A DNA stretch of 64,000 nt, from positions 1-64,000 of the forward strand of contig NZ_PVEN01000001.1 of the NCBI RefSeq assembly GCF_002973525.1, in the 5' to 3' direction. Every line of letters starts with the position of its first letter. Position 1 is the first letter of the stretch. This stretch comes from Paraburkholderia sp. BL21I4N1 (GTDB taxonomy: Bacteria > Pseudomonadota > Gammaproteobacteria > Burkholderiales > Burkholderiaceae). The notes beneath the pieces are model-generated. The model searched no databases, was not told where the DNA came from, and was given only the letters and a program-made list of their open reading frames with translations. Of the stretch, positions 32,289 to 42,319 are shown piece after piece. The position numbers and the translations under genes were made by a program.

Positions 32289-34657
32289 ACGGCTTCCCCG
32301 ACAACCAGAATCTTGCCGCCTTCACGCGTATCGTTGATTTCCGAGGGCAATTTTGCATCGCCGTCATTTTGAATCCAGTCTTGCAAAAACTGGGTCTTCA
32401 TTTTTCCTTTCAAGAAATATTCAAAATAAATTCTATTCGGATTGTGTTTATCCAGCCCGCTCCCAAGTCGCCAGTCCGCCTCAATTCTGAACTTGTTCAT
32501 CTGCTTTTCCGACAACCGGCAAATGCCGATCGCCACGTCGTAGGCAAGCGCCTTCTCCGCGTGCATGGCGTTCGTCATGATGGTCGAGTGGTTCGTCGGA
32601 TTGTTGATCGCAGCGTCAAGAAGGTGCGTCACTTCCTTGTCCCGCCATGCCTTGTAGCCATCGGGCATCTCCGCGCTGGGACCCGCTTCACCGATCACCA
32701 CCCCGTCCTTAACCCAGTCAGGATTATTGTCATGCCGCGCTTCCATCCGCGTGATTGCATGATCTTCATAGCGTTGCCCGGCTTCAGAATCCACGTCGCC
32801 CTGCGGCTTCATCTGGTCCTGCAATGTCGTGTCCCGGGTAGTCGGCTGAAAGATGTCGTAGGGGTCATCCCTGTTGCCGGACTTGTCCTTGTTACGGTAC
32901 GAGGCGGCCGGGTCGTTTTCCTCATTGAAGTCGCTGGTGGCGGTTCCATCCTGCACATGAACAACGTTGCCGAAGCGCCTGGCTTGCGGCGTGAATGACT
33001 CGGGCAAGGCCGGCGCATCACAAACCACGTACCAGTCCTTCGGCGGCTCGCCGTTCGCACGTGCGAGTCGAAGACTGGATGTTGCCATCGTGACCACGTA
33101 GAGCACCGGCGCCGACGCAACGGCCAGGATTTTCGCGACCCAGTGTTCGTTCGCACGTAGATTCCTGACCAGATTGAACCGCGCGGGCGGCGATGTCGGG
33201 TAGAAGAATTGCGTCGTCGAGCCTTTGTTGTAGCGCCAGTCATCCTGCCAGGTGCGATAGACCCCGGGCGTGGGCAAGCCCGGGATCGATGCCGGGGCTG
33301 AGACGGCGGACTCGCCGACCTTGAAGCCGCTCGCGAACACACGCTGCGTGAACAGACTGGAGCCTTTGACTGTGGCGACTTCTTCCGGATGCAGGCCGCG
33401 CCAGCCCATGCCCTGCACGGGCGCGGCGGAGATCACCTGGTCGTGCGGGCACGAATACAGCGTCACGCGGCCATAGGTGTGATTCTGCACACCGTAGCGC
33501 TGGCGATCGGCGTCCGGGTCATATAACGGCTTGCCGCCAGGGCCGGGATTTTGGTTGGCCATCGTCATCCGGAAGTCGAGGGGATCGCGTTGATCCTCCC
33601 GATCCTTGCCCTGCGCGATCAGAGCAAAGAATTTCTTCAGCGTGTCCGCTCGCGCCGTGCTTCCGACCCGACCGCGGTTACCGTGCGAGTCCTTGTCCAT
33701 CCGATCCGTCCACACCTCCATCGCTGGCGAGTTGTCGCCCGGTAGGGTGCCCAGCAGGCTGTACGGTGGGTTCGCGAGCACGTAGGTGTCGGCCACACAC
33801 CGCACACCTGCATCCTTCGATAACCGGTCGCCGAGAAAGGCGGCGGCGAGGCCCACCATGTTTCCCTGACTATGGCAGATGACCGTAACCGGCACGTCCG
33901 GCTGGGCCTTGCGGATCGACTCGATGAGCCTGGCCAGGCGGAGCGCGGCCATGACGTTATAGGAGCGCGGGGGCGTCTCGAAGATGGGCCGGTTGGTCGG
34001 ATTGACGCCCTGGACGTTAAGGAAACCGAAGATGCGCGGATCGACGCCCAGGTTCCACAGATCGGGCAGACTGCCGCATCCGTTCGCGAACGGACCGCCG
34101 CCCCAATAGTCCTGCTCGTTCAGGAAGATCTTGTCGCCGTAGCGTTTCAGTTCGTCCTTGTTCGCCTTGTAGCCTCAGCGGAAGTGAATCACCGGAGAAA
34201 AGGTGTCGCTGGTCGGCTGAAGATAGTTTCCAGACCACAACTGCGGGTTGATGAAACCATCCGCGGTGAGGCTGCCGGTGTATTGCATCGGCGCCATCTG
34301 GCCGGCTGCCTTGCCGGTATGGACCAGGTGATCGTTCATCCGGCCGAGTCTCCGGTTCAGGCCGGCACACAGGCCTTCCTCGGTTGCCTTGAACCATTCG
34401 CCTTCCGAATTCACCCCATGCACAAAGATCACGACGCCTGGCAGCGGCATCTGCAACACGCAGAGGAGTTTCGCCTGGTCGAGTAGCGTCACGCCTTCAC
34501 CGCTCGCCACCATATAGCGACCCGACCCGCCATTGCTCGCGCCTGCTGACGACGTGGCAGGCGTGCGCGGGTTGAGTGCGCCCGCGTCGTTGCCCGCTGC
34601 CGACGCAATCTGATCACTTCCCGGTGTACCCGCTGTCATGTCGGTGGCGTCCGTCAT
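32285..34657 (-). pseudogene. tle3: Tle3-type T6SS phospholipase effector, interrupted by an in-frame TGA
   Basis: The frame encodes about 790 residues of a Tle3 lipase: an N-terminal part with VVIFVHGVNSEGEWFKATEE, the serine nucleophile Ser263 in VTVICHSQGNMVGLAAA, and a C-terminal DUF3274-like region. A TGA at 34175-34177 (codon 161) splits it without any frame change; the sequence reads VIHFR-stop-GYKANKDELKRYG. The family has FRWGYKA-like sequence here, so a TGG-to-TGA change is the simplest explanation. Without readthrough only 160 residues lacking the nucleophile are made. A later ATG at 33952 could start a fragment keeping Ser263 but not the oxyanion loop. It is encoded 14 bases after vgrG and coupled to tla3. 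Confidence 0.82.
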
Positions 34658-34671
34658 ACCGATTTTCCCAA

Positions 34672-37437
34672 TCAGGTTTTATTTTTAAAGAATTGCACAG
34701 CGAGCTTTTCGAACTGATTGCCCTGGATCGGCGCGAGTTCACCCGTCGCGCTGGATTGCCCCTTCACCAGTTCGCCCGATGCTTTCGTGATTTCCGCCTG
34801 GATGCCCTGGACGCCCTGTCCGTCGGTCGGACGCACCAGCGTCGGCACACGTCCGAGTGACCCCTGGTCGAACTTCGGCATATCGGTGCTCATGCTGGCT
34901 GGACCGGCCCATGTATGTCCCGCCGACTTGACCGTGAACGAACCGGGGCAGCCCAGTTCGATATTCGGACCATCAAGCTTCAGGTAGGCGCCGCCCGATG
35001 TAGCGAGCGTAATCTGGTCGCTGGCCATCCCGACGATCTTGCCGCCAGCGGCTGTGAAATGGAGGTTCTTCGCCGAGTCGATCTGAGTGTCGTCGGCCTG
35101 GCTCTGGACCAGCACCTTGCCCTGGTTCGCAATAGCCGATATGCCGTCGCTTTGCGCGAACATCGCGACGCCCTGTCCGGCCTGAAGGCTGATCCGCTGG
35201 CCGCTTGCGACCTGTACGTTCTTTTGCGCGACCTGATCGATGTTCTCACCGGCATACGTGACATGCGTCTTTGGCGTGAGGTTGACCGATCCCGCCTGTG
35301 CACCAAGCGCCATCAGCGCCTGCGATCCGTCCGAGCCGGATTTGCCGCCCGCCTGCCAGCCCTTGAACGTGTCGGCAACGGCGGTCTGCCCGGCCGCGTC
35401 GGTCGTCTGTCCGCCATGCTGGCCGGCGTAGTCGCCCAGGGACTTGAACAGTTCAGTACACTCGCCGAGCAACTGCACGAGTTCCTGCCGGTCGAGCTGG
35501 TTGCCGCTCGCCTGGGCGCGTGCATAAGTTGTGAGCAGAATGCCTTGTGCGGCCCGTAGCGATGCAGCCGCATCGGTACGCAGTTCCGCACCCTCGCCAC
35601 GATTCGCGCCTTGCCCGTTGTCCCGGGGCTGCGTGAGAAAACCCAGGTTCAGTTCGGACGAGGCATGCTCACTGGCGAGCTGGGCACTGATCTGGGACGG
35701 CGTGTCATCCAGCCGGAGCTGGTTGTACCGCTCGCCATTGATTTCGCGTGACCTGAGTCCGGAGAGGTAACGGTTGCCCGGCAACGAGCCCGTGCGGCTG
35801 AAGGTCGCCGGCATGTTGTCGCCGTTGCTGAAAACACCCGCCACATACATCCGGTCGGGGTCGCCGTTCGCAAAATCCAGCAGCACTTCCATGCCCGCGC
35901 GCGGGACCATGTGTGCCCCGAAGTTGTCGCCCGCCCAGTTGGACAGCACCCGCACCGACGCGCTGTCCGCTGGCGTGCCATTGGTACCGGCGCCGCTGGC
36001 GTGGTCGTGGTCCGCCGGGTCAAGCCCCTGGACCTGCACGTTGATGCGTGCGAAGGGGTCGCAATGCACCTGGTCGCCCTGAACCGCGATCACCGTGCCG
36101 GTGATCGGATACACCTTTGGCAGGTGGATGCGCGGATCATAGGTCGGCGTGAGCGGCGTGCCTTGCGGCACACCACTGAAGATGTTTTCATAGCGACTCT
36201 GCGACGAGCCGTCGAAACTGGTTGGGCGCTCGCGTGTGTCGACCGAGGCCGGTGCGGTCACCGGCTGCCAGCGGCTCGCCGCAAACAGCGCCTGTGCGCG
36301 TTCATTCAGGTCCTTCGGCAGATTGCTTTCGCCGGTGTGATGCAGGGTCGTGACGACAATGCGACGCTGCTGCTCCGGTAACTGGTCGAGTTCCGGATGG
36401 CCGGACACTGTGATCCAGTAGCCGATCGCAAGATCACGCACACCGCTTGCGCCGTCCACACGTACCGAGCGTGCACCGTGCGACATCAGGCGCGCGATGC
36501 CGATGCGGTCGTAGTCACCCCATGAGTCGGCCATATGTGGGGAGTCGATCCGCGAGTCCGACAACAGGCCGGCGAGATCGTTGCCAGCGCTTCCCTGGTC
36601 AACGCGCGTGGGTGCCTGGACCTGATCGACACGACTGGGTTTGAGGTCCCAGCTCACGCGCCGGATAGAACCGGAAACAATCTGCCGCCCCATCGACAGT
36701 TGCGTGATCGAGTCACGTGGGCCGATCGCCGCATCGGCGTGATAGGTAACCGTCCCGGCGCTCGCCTGCGTGAGCTTGATCGCGTTGTCGAACAGCACCA
36801 GTGTGTGGAACGGCTGCGTTGAGACGTTGGCACCCTGTGTTCCACCGGCACGGATAAACCAGGTAATGCCATCGCGACGGCAAAGACGCCGGATAAAGTC
36901 AGCGTCCGATTCGTCAAACTGAAGTGTCTGCTCGCGAGCCGGATATTTCGATATATCCAGATTGGATATATCGACGTCGAAGGTGCTACCAAGCGTCGCG
37001 CTTTTACGCCGCCATTCACGTACAAGCGTCTGAATAATATCGATGACGTTTTTTGTGCGGAAAATACGCGTATTGGTGCGACGCTCCATTATCGATAATG
37101 CGTCACGGATCACGAGTTGATAAGTCGCAATCGACCCATCTCCTTCGCCCTCATAGGCGTCCGTGACGATTGCACAGATCGAGTGGAGAGTTCCCTGGTC
37201 AGTGACAAGTTGTACCGTGACGGGCTGACCGAGGAATGTCTCCAGAGGCGCGCCGGTGCTGGTCGAGATGCAGGAGAGGTGGCCTTCGATGCCACCGCAC
37301 AGTTCCTCCCGGATATCGAGACGCTGGATCAGCAGCAGACCTGCAAGGTTCTGCGAACTCCGCCAGAACAGACGGAATGGCCGATTATCCTGCGAGGGCA
37401 GGGCGCCGCTGAATACGCGTTGAAGAACGGAACTCAC
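34672..37437 (-). CDS. vgrG: T6SS spike protein VgrG (TssI)
   Basis: A 921-residue VgrG. The gp27-like base spans about 1-400 (LQFDESDADFIRRLCRRDG is typical), the gp5-like OB fold follows around 435-530 (VYPITGTVIAVQGDQVHCDP, NWAGDNFGAHMVPRAGMEV), and a DUF2345 needle runs from about 590 to 850. The final 70 residues after WAGPASM form a short tail without a toxin domain, a likely docking site for the cargo adaptor. It is the first gene of the effector unit. GC content drops at its 5' end (36.9-37.4 kb). Confidence 0.93.
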   Translation of the reverse strand: MSSVLQRVFSGALPSQDNRPFRLFWRSSQNLAGLLLIQRLDIREELCGGIEGHLSCISTSTGAPLETFLGQPVTVQLVTDQGTLHSICAIVTDAYEGEGDGSIATYQLVIRDALSIMERRTNTRIFRTKNVIDIIQTLVREWRRKSATLGSTFDVDISNLDISKYPAREQTLQFDESDADFIRRLCRRDGITWFIRAGGTQGANVSTQPFHTLVLFDNAIKLTQASAGTVTYHADAAIGPRDSITQLSMGRQIVSGSIRRVSWDLKPSRVDQVQAPTRVDQGSAGNDLAGLLSDSRIDSPHMADSWGDYDRIGIARLMSHGARSVRVDGASGVRDLAIGYWITVSGHPELDQLPEQQRRIVVTTLHHTGESNLPKDLNERAQALFAASRWQPVTAPASVDTRERPTSFDGSSQSRYENIFSGVPQGTPLTPTYDPRIHLPKVYPITGTVIAVQGDQVHCDPFARINVQVQGLDPADHDHASGAGTNGTPADSASVRVLSNWAGDNFGAHMVPRAGMEVLLDFANGDPDRMYVAGVFSNGDNMPATFSRTGSLPGNRYLSGLRSREINGERYNQLRLDDTPSQISAQLASEHASSELNLGFLTQPRDNGQGANRGEGAELRTDAAASLRAAQGILLTTYARAQASGNQLDRQELVQLLGECTELFKSLGDYAGQHGGQTTDAAGQTAVADTFKGWQAGGKSGSDGSQALMALGAQAGSVNLTPKTHVTYAGENIDQVAQKNVQVASGQRISLQAGQGVAMFAQSDGISAIANQGKVLVQSQADDTQIDSAKNLHFTAAGGKIVGMASDQITLATSGGAYLKLDGPNIELGCPGSFTVKSAGHTWAGPASMSTDMPKFDQGSLGRVPTLVRPTDGQGVQGIQAEITKASGELVKGQSSATGELAPIQGNQFEKLAVQFFKNKT

Positions 37438-37509
37438 GATCAGATTCCCGGATCTGGATTAACAAGTTATGCGAAATAAACTAGCCAAACACTGATCATT
37501 AGAAACAGC

Positions 37510-37713
37510 GTGGCCACTTATATTCAGAAGAACGCGGCCAGAAATTATCAGGCTGCCATGATGCGTGTCAAACGCCTGCAAACAAATTTGACGATTCAGG
37601 AGGTGGGTGCCAAGGTCTATTGGCTTGTGTCGAATTCTATTGTTCGTTCACAACGGGCAAACGACGCGTATCAGCATGAACTTGATGAGTTCATGCGGTG
37701 GATGAAAAGATGA
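37510..37713 (+). CDS. Small protein divergent from vgrG
   Basis: A 67-residue basic, helical protein starting with GTG (MATYIQKNAARNYQAAMM). It is rich in Gln, Arg and Lys, has no membrane segment, and has a base composition that is AT-richer than the core genome. Its TGA overlaps the start of a second small frame as ATGA. No family is recognised. The location beside an effector island allows an immunity, regulatory or phage-remnant role, none of which can be shown. Confidence 0.5.
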   Translation: MATYIQKNAARNYQAAMMRVKRLQTNLTIQEVGAKVYWLVSNSIVRSQRANDAYQHELDEFMRWMKR

Positions 37714-37832
37714 AAATGTCGCTTGCCGACAGGTTGGACGCGCTGAGAAAGCCAGCCGCCTTCTATACGGCGACTGCCGTATTGGTGGGTTCGACCGGCG
37801 CGTATCCATGGTGGAGAGCGACCGCCGGGTAA
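37710..37832 (+). CDS. 40-residue putative membrane peptide coupled to the preceding gene
   Basis: A short frame overlapping the previous stop by ATGA, encoding 40 residues: a charged N-terminus (MKMSLADRLDALRKP) followed by a moderately hydrophobic stretch (AAFYTATAVLVGSTGAYPWW). The coupling suggests a real bicistronic unit. No homologue is recognised. It may be a truncated gene, because the unit ends abruptly 33 bases before the convergent J-like gene. Confidence 0.4.
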   Translation: MKMSLADRLDALRKPAAFYTATAVLVGSTGAYPWWRATAG

Positions 37833-37865
37833 GGCCGCCGCGTGGCAACCCGTCGCGGTGGCCGG

Positions 37866-39521
37866 CTATTCCCGGTGGTTGGTGCCCAGCCCGCTCCGTC
37901 GCCTCACACCCTCGATGATCCAGATACTCATCAACCCCGCGCTCACGGACGCGACGATGTCCGGTTTGGTCACCGCCAGCGCCATCCAGAACAGACTCAC
38001 ATAACCGCGAAAAAACGCCGGTATCGCCGCGCGCATTTCGTTCCAGCGAGTTGTCTCCAGCACGCCTCCCGCCGCCGACATCATCGCAAAGAGCGCCCAC
38101 GCGAACTGTGTCGAGCGCTCTTCACGCTGTAACAGCAGCACGATCAACGCGACGAATGCCGCGAACCAGATCGGCAGGCAAACTGAAGACAAACGCGACC
38201 GGCGCGTGAGCCAATCGCGCCACTCGGCCTGCGCGAACGAGAGGAAGAACGCGAACAGCACGCCATGAGCGAACGGCATCGGCCATGCACGCGGGTCGGT
38301 AGCGACCCAGTGGCCCACGAAGCCGAACGCGCTGGCGTTGGCGACAGCCAGAATCGCCAACCGCTTGATAGACGGCCAGCCGTGGATCAGCGCCGCCCAG
38401 ATTGTGCAGACACCAAGCGTGATCATCGCCATCGAGGTGGAATGGCCGTTGCCGTCTTCGCACAACGCCGCGGCGGTGGTGCCTAGCCATATGGGAATCC
38501 AGCCATAACGCAGCCAGCCGACGGAACGCAACGTGCGCAACCGCTGTTGCTGCGGTTCGGAAAGCAGCACACTTGTCGCAGCGAGGGTGACAAGCGTGAG
38601 CATCAACGTCGACAGAAGAATGGCAAGTTGCGGCGGCGCCCATTTATCTAACCATCGATCGCTTGCAGGGTTCAGCGAGGCGGTGGCGAACAGCACGCCG
38701 CACCACGCATTCAGCGCGAGCGCCGGACCCAGCAGGCGACCCACACCGATACGGAATTTTAGGCACCGGCCCCAGAATTCGACCTTCTCACGATCCAAAC
38801 GCGACCGCATTACGTTCGGATGGTAGCGGCTCAGTGCGGTCAACAACTGCTCCATCTCCGCGCGCACGCCGGCACGCAGCAACGCCCGCGCGCCGATCGC
38901 GATGGGCGGCGACGGCGCTTCGAGCAGCGCCATCGCGTTCATGAAGCGCAAACGCAGCGCGTTGTAGTCCTCGTCGGCGAATACGCGGTCCAGCGCGAGA
39001 GTCGCAATGGGCGCGTTGCGCCGGCGCAGATGCGTGGCGTTGTCCCGCCACCCGAGCACGGCGGTCAGATTCATGCGCAGTTCGGCGGGCGTGTCCTCGT
39101 TCAGACAGTGGCACAGCGCTTGCCACTCGAGTTCTTCGCGCGTTGCAATGCTGACGACGGAGCCGAACAGTTCCTCGAGCGAACGGCGCGACTCGAGTTG
39201 ATCGGTTTGCGCGACGAAGTCCTGCCAGAGTTGCACCGCGCTTTCGAACGCATCGGGTTCGCGGGCGGTTTGCATCGCTGGCGTGAGCGTCGCAACTTGC
39301 ATGGGTTTTTCCTGCGCAGGGCTCGCCGCAACCGACTTGCAACTCGTCATCTGCAACGCCGACTCATACGCATACCGCAGGCGCTGAAACGCCTCCGCGT
39401 CCTCATCCGGCCGCTGTTGCTTCAGCAGCTTCGCGTAGGCACGGCGCACCGCGCCTTCGTCCGCATTCGATTCGATGCCGAGCGCGTCCCACGGCCATGC
39501 GTTGTCAGAACTCGTAGTCAT
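37866..39521 (-). CDS. J-like membrane co-chaperone partnered with HscC
   Basis: A 551-residue protein. Residues about 8-60 form a J-like domain (WPWDALGIESNADEGAVRRA, AYAKLLKQQRPDEDAEAFQR) where the invariant HPD is replaced by RPD. The middle is helical, and the second half (from about 270) has several membrane segments. It starts 6 bases after hscC and is surely co-expressed. E. coli HscC likewise works with the J-like DjlB/DjlC proteins, so this is probably the membrane-bound partner. Loss of the His would weaken classical Hsp70 activation. Confidence 0.8.
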   Translation of the reverse strand: MTTSSDNAWPWDALGIESNADEGAVRRAYAKLLKQQRPDEDAEAFQRLRYAYESALQMTSCKSVAASPAQEKPMQVATLTPAMQTAREPDAFESAVQLWQDFVAQTDQLESRRSLEELFGSVVSIATREELEWQALCHCLNEDTPAELRMNLTAVLGWRDNATHLRRRNAPIATLALDRVFADEDYNALRLRFMNAMALLEAPSPPIAIGARALLRAGVRAEMEQLLTALSRYHPNVMRSRLDREKVEFWGRCLKFRIGVGRLLGPALALNAWCGVLFATASLNPASDRWLDKWAPPQLAILLSTLMLTLVTLAATSVLLSEPQQQRLRTLRSVGWLRYGWIPIWLGTTAAALCEDGNGHSTSMAMITLGVCTIWAALIHGWPSIKRLAILAVANASAFGFVGHWVATDPRAWPMPFAHGVLFAFFLSFAQAEWRDWLTRRSRLSSVCLPIWFAAFVALIVLLLQREERSTQFAWALFAMMSAAGGVLETTRWNEMRAAIPAFFRGYVSLFWMALAVTKPDIVASVSAGLMSIWIIEGVRRRSGLGTNHRE

Positions 39522-39527
39522 GGCCGA

Positions 39528-41237
39528 TCAATAAGTCACATGCACATCGAAACGATCCAGCAGCGCGCTCAGGTCGCTGCGCGCAAGGGCAATTTCATCG
39601 GCATGCTGCTGTTCGATCAGCGCCTGAAAACGGGCGATGTGCGCGGCAAGAACCTGCCGATGGTCACCGAGCGTTTCTTCATAGACACGGTCGGCGCGCG
39701 TCAGCAGCGTGCGATTCTCGAGTTGATCGCGCGGATGAATCTTCAGCGTGCTTAGTGCGGCCAGCCGCTCGTGGATTTCTTCCGGCGTCATCACGCCAGG
39801 GTTTTCCTCGATCACCATCGCGCGCTTCACACCGCCGGGAAACGCGGTCGCTTCCACTTCCAGCACACCGTTCACGTCGTAAGTGAAGCGCACGTCCGCG
39901 CCCGCTTCGCCTGCCGGCTTTAGCGGCACGTCGAGCGTGAATTCGCCGAGCGGTACGTTGTCTGTAGTCAGACGCGCTTCGCCTTGAAACACCTTGATGC
40001 TGAGCCTCTGCTGACGGTCGCGCACGGTGAAAATCCGCTGCATGCGGCTCACCGGCACGATCGTATTGCGCTCGATGATCGGCAGAAAATGGCCCGGCAC
40101 GAGCTGATTCGGCGCGAGCTGGATAGCGGTGTCGATGCCGAGGCTATACGGCGCGACATCGGTCAGCACCATTTCGTCGAGCCCCGCGTCGCGTGTGACC
40201 AGTCCCGCCTGCACGGCGGCGCCGAGCGCCACGACTTCATCCGGATTCAGATGCCCGGCGGGCAAGCGGCCGAACATCTTCGAGACCAGCTTGCGGACCA
40301 TCGGCATGCGCGACGCACCGCCGACCAGGATGATTTCGTCGAGCGCGTCGACGGCGATCTTCGAATCGCGCAACGCCCGTTCAACCGGCTTGCGCAGCCG
40401 TTGCAACAAATGCTCGCAGGCACGTTCGGCGGCGGCGGTGTCGAGTTCGAGCGAGGCGTCGCGGTCGTCGATCGCGAGCTTGAGCGTGACGCTGGCGCCG
40501 CCTTGTTGCGTGAGCTGCCGTTTGGCGCGCTCGGCCTGCTGATGCAGACGTTGCGCGGCGATCGGCGAGAGCGCATTGAGTTTCAGACTATTGCGCTGGC
40601 AGAACAGCTCGACCAATGCCTCGGTGAAGTCCTCGCCGCCCAGAAAATTGTCGCCGGTGCTGGCACGTACTTCCATCACGCCTTCAAAGAAGTCGAGCAC
40701 CGACACGTCGAACGTGCCACCGCCCAGATCGAAGATCAGGAACTTGCGTTCGCTGTCGCGCTGATGCACGCCATACGCGAGCGAGGCCGCGGTCGGTTCG
40801 TTGACGAGACGTCGGACCTTGAGTCCGGCCAGTTCGCCGGCAATGCGGGTGGCTTTGCGTTGTGCGTCGCTGAAATAGGCGGGCACGGCGATCACGGCGT
40901 CGGTGACCGTTGCGCCGAGAAAGGCTTCGGCATCGGCCTTCAGCGCTTTGAGCACCAGCGAAGACAGTTCCTCGGGACGCAGCGTCCGCGTGCCGAGCGA
41001 CACGCTGCGATTCGTGCCCATATAGCGCTTGAAGTTCGCGGCGGTACGCTCGGGGTGCGTATGCAAACGGTCATGAGCGGCGCGGCCGACAAGGATCGAG
41101 TCGTCGTCGTCGATCGAAACGCACGAGGGCGTGAGCGTCTCCCCCAATGCGTTAGGGATGAGCACAGCCTGGTTGTCGCGCCAGACCGCCGCGAGACTAT
41201 GCGTGGTTCCAAGATCGATGCCGATGATCGAAGGCAT
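39528..41237 (-). CDS. hscC: Hsp70-family chaperone HscC
   Basis: A 569-residue Hsp70 of the HscC branch, shorter than DnaK (about 640). The ATPase domain covers about 1-375 ([60 protein letters not shown]) and the substrate domain the rest, ending without the DnaK EEVD-like tail. HscC has no GrpE requirement in E. coli and influences stress transcription. It is co-transcribed with the J-like membrane protein. The start is 1237 bases into the 40-41 kb interval with GATCG-type weak translation signals; the IIGIDLGTT start leaves no doubt about the N-terminus. Confidence 0.92.
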   Translation of the reverse strand: MPSIIGIDLGTTHSLAAVWRDNQAVLIPNALGETLTPSCVSIDDDDSILVGRAAHDRLHTHPERTAANFKRYMGTNRSVSLGTRTLRPEELSSLVLKALKADAEAFLGATVTDAVIAVPAYFSDAQRKATRIAGELAGLKVRRLVNEPTAASLAYGVHQRDSERKFLIFDLGGGTFDVSVLDFFEGVMEVRASTGDNFLGGEDFTEALVELFCQRNSLKLNALSPIAAQRLHQQAERAKRQLTQQGGASVTLKLAIDDRDASLELDTAAAERACEHLLQRLRKPVERALRDSKIAVDALDEIILVGGASRMPMVRKLVSKMFGRLPAGHLNPDEVVALGAAVQAGLVTRDAGLDEMVLTDVAPYSLGIDTAIQLAPNQLVPGHFLPIIERNTIVPVSRMQRIFTVRDRQQRLSIKVFQGEARLTTDNVPLGEFTLDVPLKPAGEAGADVRFTYDVNGVLEVEATAFPGGVKRAMVIEENPGVMTPEEIHERLAALSTLKIHPRDQLENRTLLTRADRVYEETLGDHRQVLAAHIARFQALIEQQHADEIALARSDLSALLDRFDVHVTY

Positions 41238-41408
41238 GGTCAGTTTCCGATTCCGTTTCGCGCCCCTCCATGAGGAGATCGCCCAGGTTGCCGCGGATCA
41301 ACCGCGCGGGAGCCGCGAGTAGCTCCGTCCAATGGCGATAACGGCAAGCTGCGCGTAAAACTTGAGCGGCACGGACCGCTGGCATGCGGGAATCGGAAAC
41401 CTGCGGCG

Positions 41409-41870
41409 TTACAACGCCTTGCGATACACCACGAAACCTGAGCGATCCGCGACCTGATCGTAGAGTTTCATCGCGGTCTGATTCGTTTCGTGGGTCTGCC
41501 AGTAGACGCGCTCCAGACCATCCGCCCTGGCGCGCGCGTACACCCCTTCGATCAACGCGCGGCCCACGCCCTTGCCGCGCTCGGTGTCGAGCGTGTAGAG
41601 GTCTTGCAGATAGCAGGTGGGCGCGGCCATCGTCGTATGGCGGTGATACAGAAAATGCACAATGCCGAGCAACTGGCCGTTGCGTTCGGCGACCATGGCA
41701 TGCATCGGCTCGTAGGCGTCGAAGAAACGCGCCCATGTGATGTGCGTAATATCGCGCGACAGGGCCGTTTCGCCCGAGCGGCCGTAGAACGCGTTGTAGG
41801 CGTCCCATAGCGGCAGCCAGGCGTCGAAGTCGGCGGGTGTGGCGGGCCGGATCTGGATCGGGTCGGACAT
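41409..41870 (-). CDS. GNAT-family N-acetyltransferase
   Basis: A 153-residue acetyltransferase using acetyl-CoA. The pyrophosphate-binding motif is ERGKGVGRALIEGVYARA, preceded by the beta-4 strand CYLQDLYTLDT, and the C-terminal part VYWQTHETNQTAMKLYDQVA is typical. The acceptor is unknown. The ATG at 41870 is preceded by AGGA; the upstream continuation of the frame has no support. Confidence 0.88.
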   Translation of the reverse strand: MSDPIQIRPATPADFDAWLPLWDAYNAFYGRSGETALSRDITHITWARFFDAYEPMHAMVAERNGQLLGIVHFLYHRHTTMAAPTCYLQDLYTLDTERGKGVGRALIEGVYARARADGLERVYWQTHETNQTAMKLYDQVADRSGFVVYRKAL

Positions 41871-41925
41871 GGGTGAGTTTCCTTGTGAATGGATGACGTG
41901 TTGCGGGCAGGCCGCCGGGACGACG

Positions 41926-42216
41926 CTAGGGTTGAGTCGAACAGGCATAGAACGCCACGCTGAGCGCCTGCTCGCGTTCATCACGGCTGGCGACGCGTGC
42001 GACCTGCGCAACGGCGCCTGACGCTGCCGCGCCCGCCGCGTCGCCGCGCGGCGCGAGGCGGTCGCGCAAGCAGGCGTCCAGATTCGCGCGCGCGGTCGTG
42101 GCCGGATCGAGGGCGGCGTAGACACACGCGGCGCACGCCAGCGCCACGCAGCACGTTGCCGAGGCGTCGTAGCCGGCGAGTAGGGGCGTCGTTTTGCGTG
42201 TCTGCGTATTCATCAT
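41926..42216 (-). CDS. Small hydrophobic, cysteine-containing protein
   Basis: A 96-residue protein with a strongly hydrophobic Cys-rich stretch (SATCCVALACAACVYAAL, residues about 19-36) and an Ala/Arg-rich rest. The two consecutive ATG codons at 42216 and 42213 follow GGAGAGGGGA, a good ribosome-binding site. It is divergent from the MocR-type regulator and could be its target. The function is unknown. Confidence 0.55.
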   Translation of the reverse strand: MMNTQTRKTTPLLAGYDASATCCVALACAACVYAALDPATTARANLDACLRDRLAPRGDAAGAAASGAVAQVARVASRDEREQALSVAFYACSTQP

Positions 42217-42268
42217 CGTGGTCCCCTCTCCTAGCGGCGACAGCGCCCGAACCGTCAGCATAAGAAAT

Positions 42269-42294
42269 TTGTGGCACCATTGTTAGCTCCACAA
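42269..42294. promoter_or_regulatory. Inverted repeat in the MocR divergent promoter
   Basis: TTGTGG (42269-42274) and CCACAA (42289-42294) form perfect 6-base arms around 14 bases. A third related element, GGAGCCAC, lies at 42309-42316 over the ribosome-binding site of the regulator. MocR-family proteins bind such spaced repeats near their own promoters. The assignment is inference. Confidence 0.4.
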
Positions 42295-42319
42295 GGCGAT
42301 CAAATTTTGGAGCCACGAT

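Noticed and set aside
34017-34397. Frameshift as explanation for the broken tle3
   Set aside because: Frames before and after the stop are identical (34657 and 33952 are in phase), so a nonsense codon, not a frameshift, interrupts the gene.
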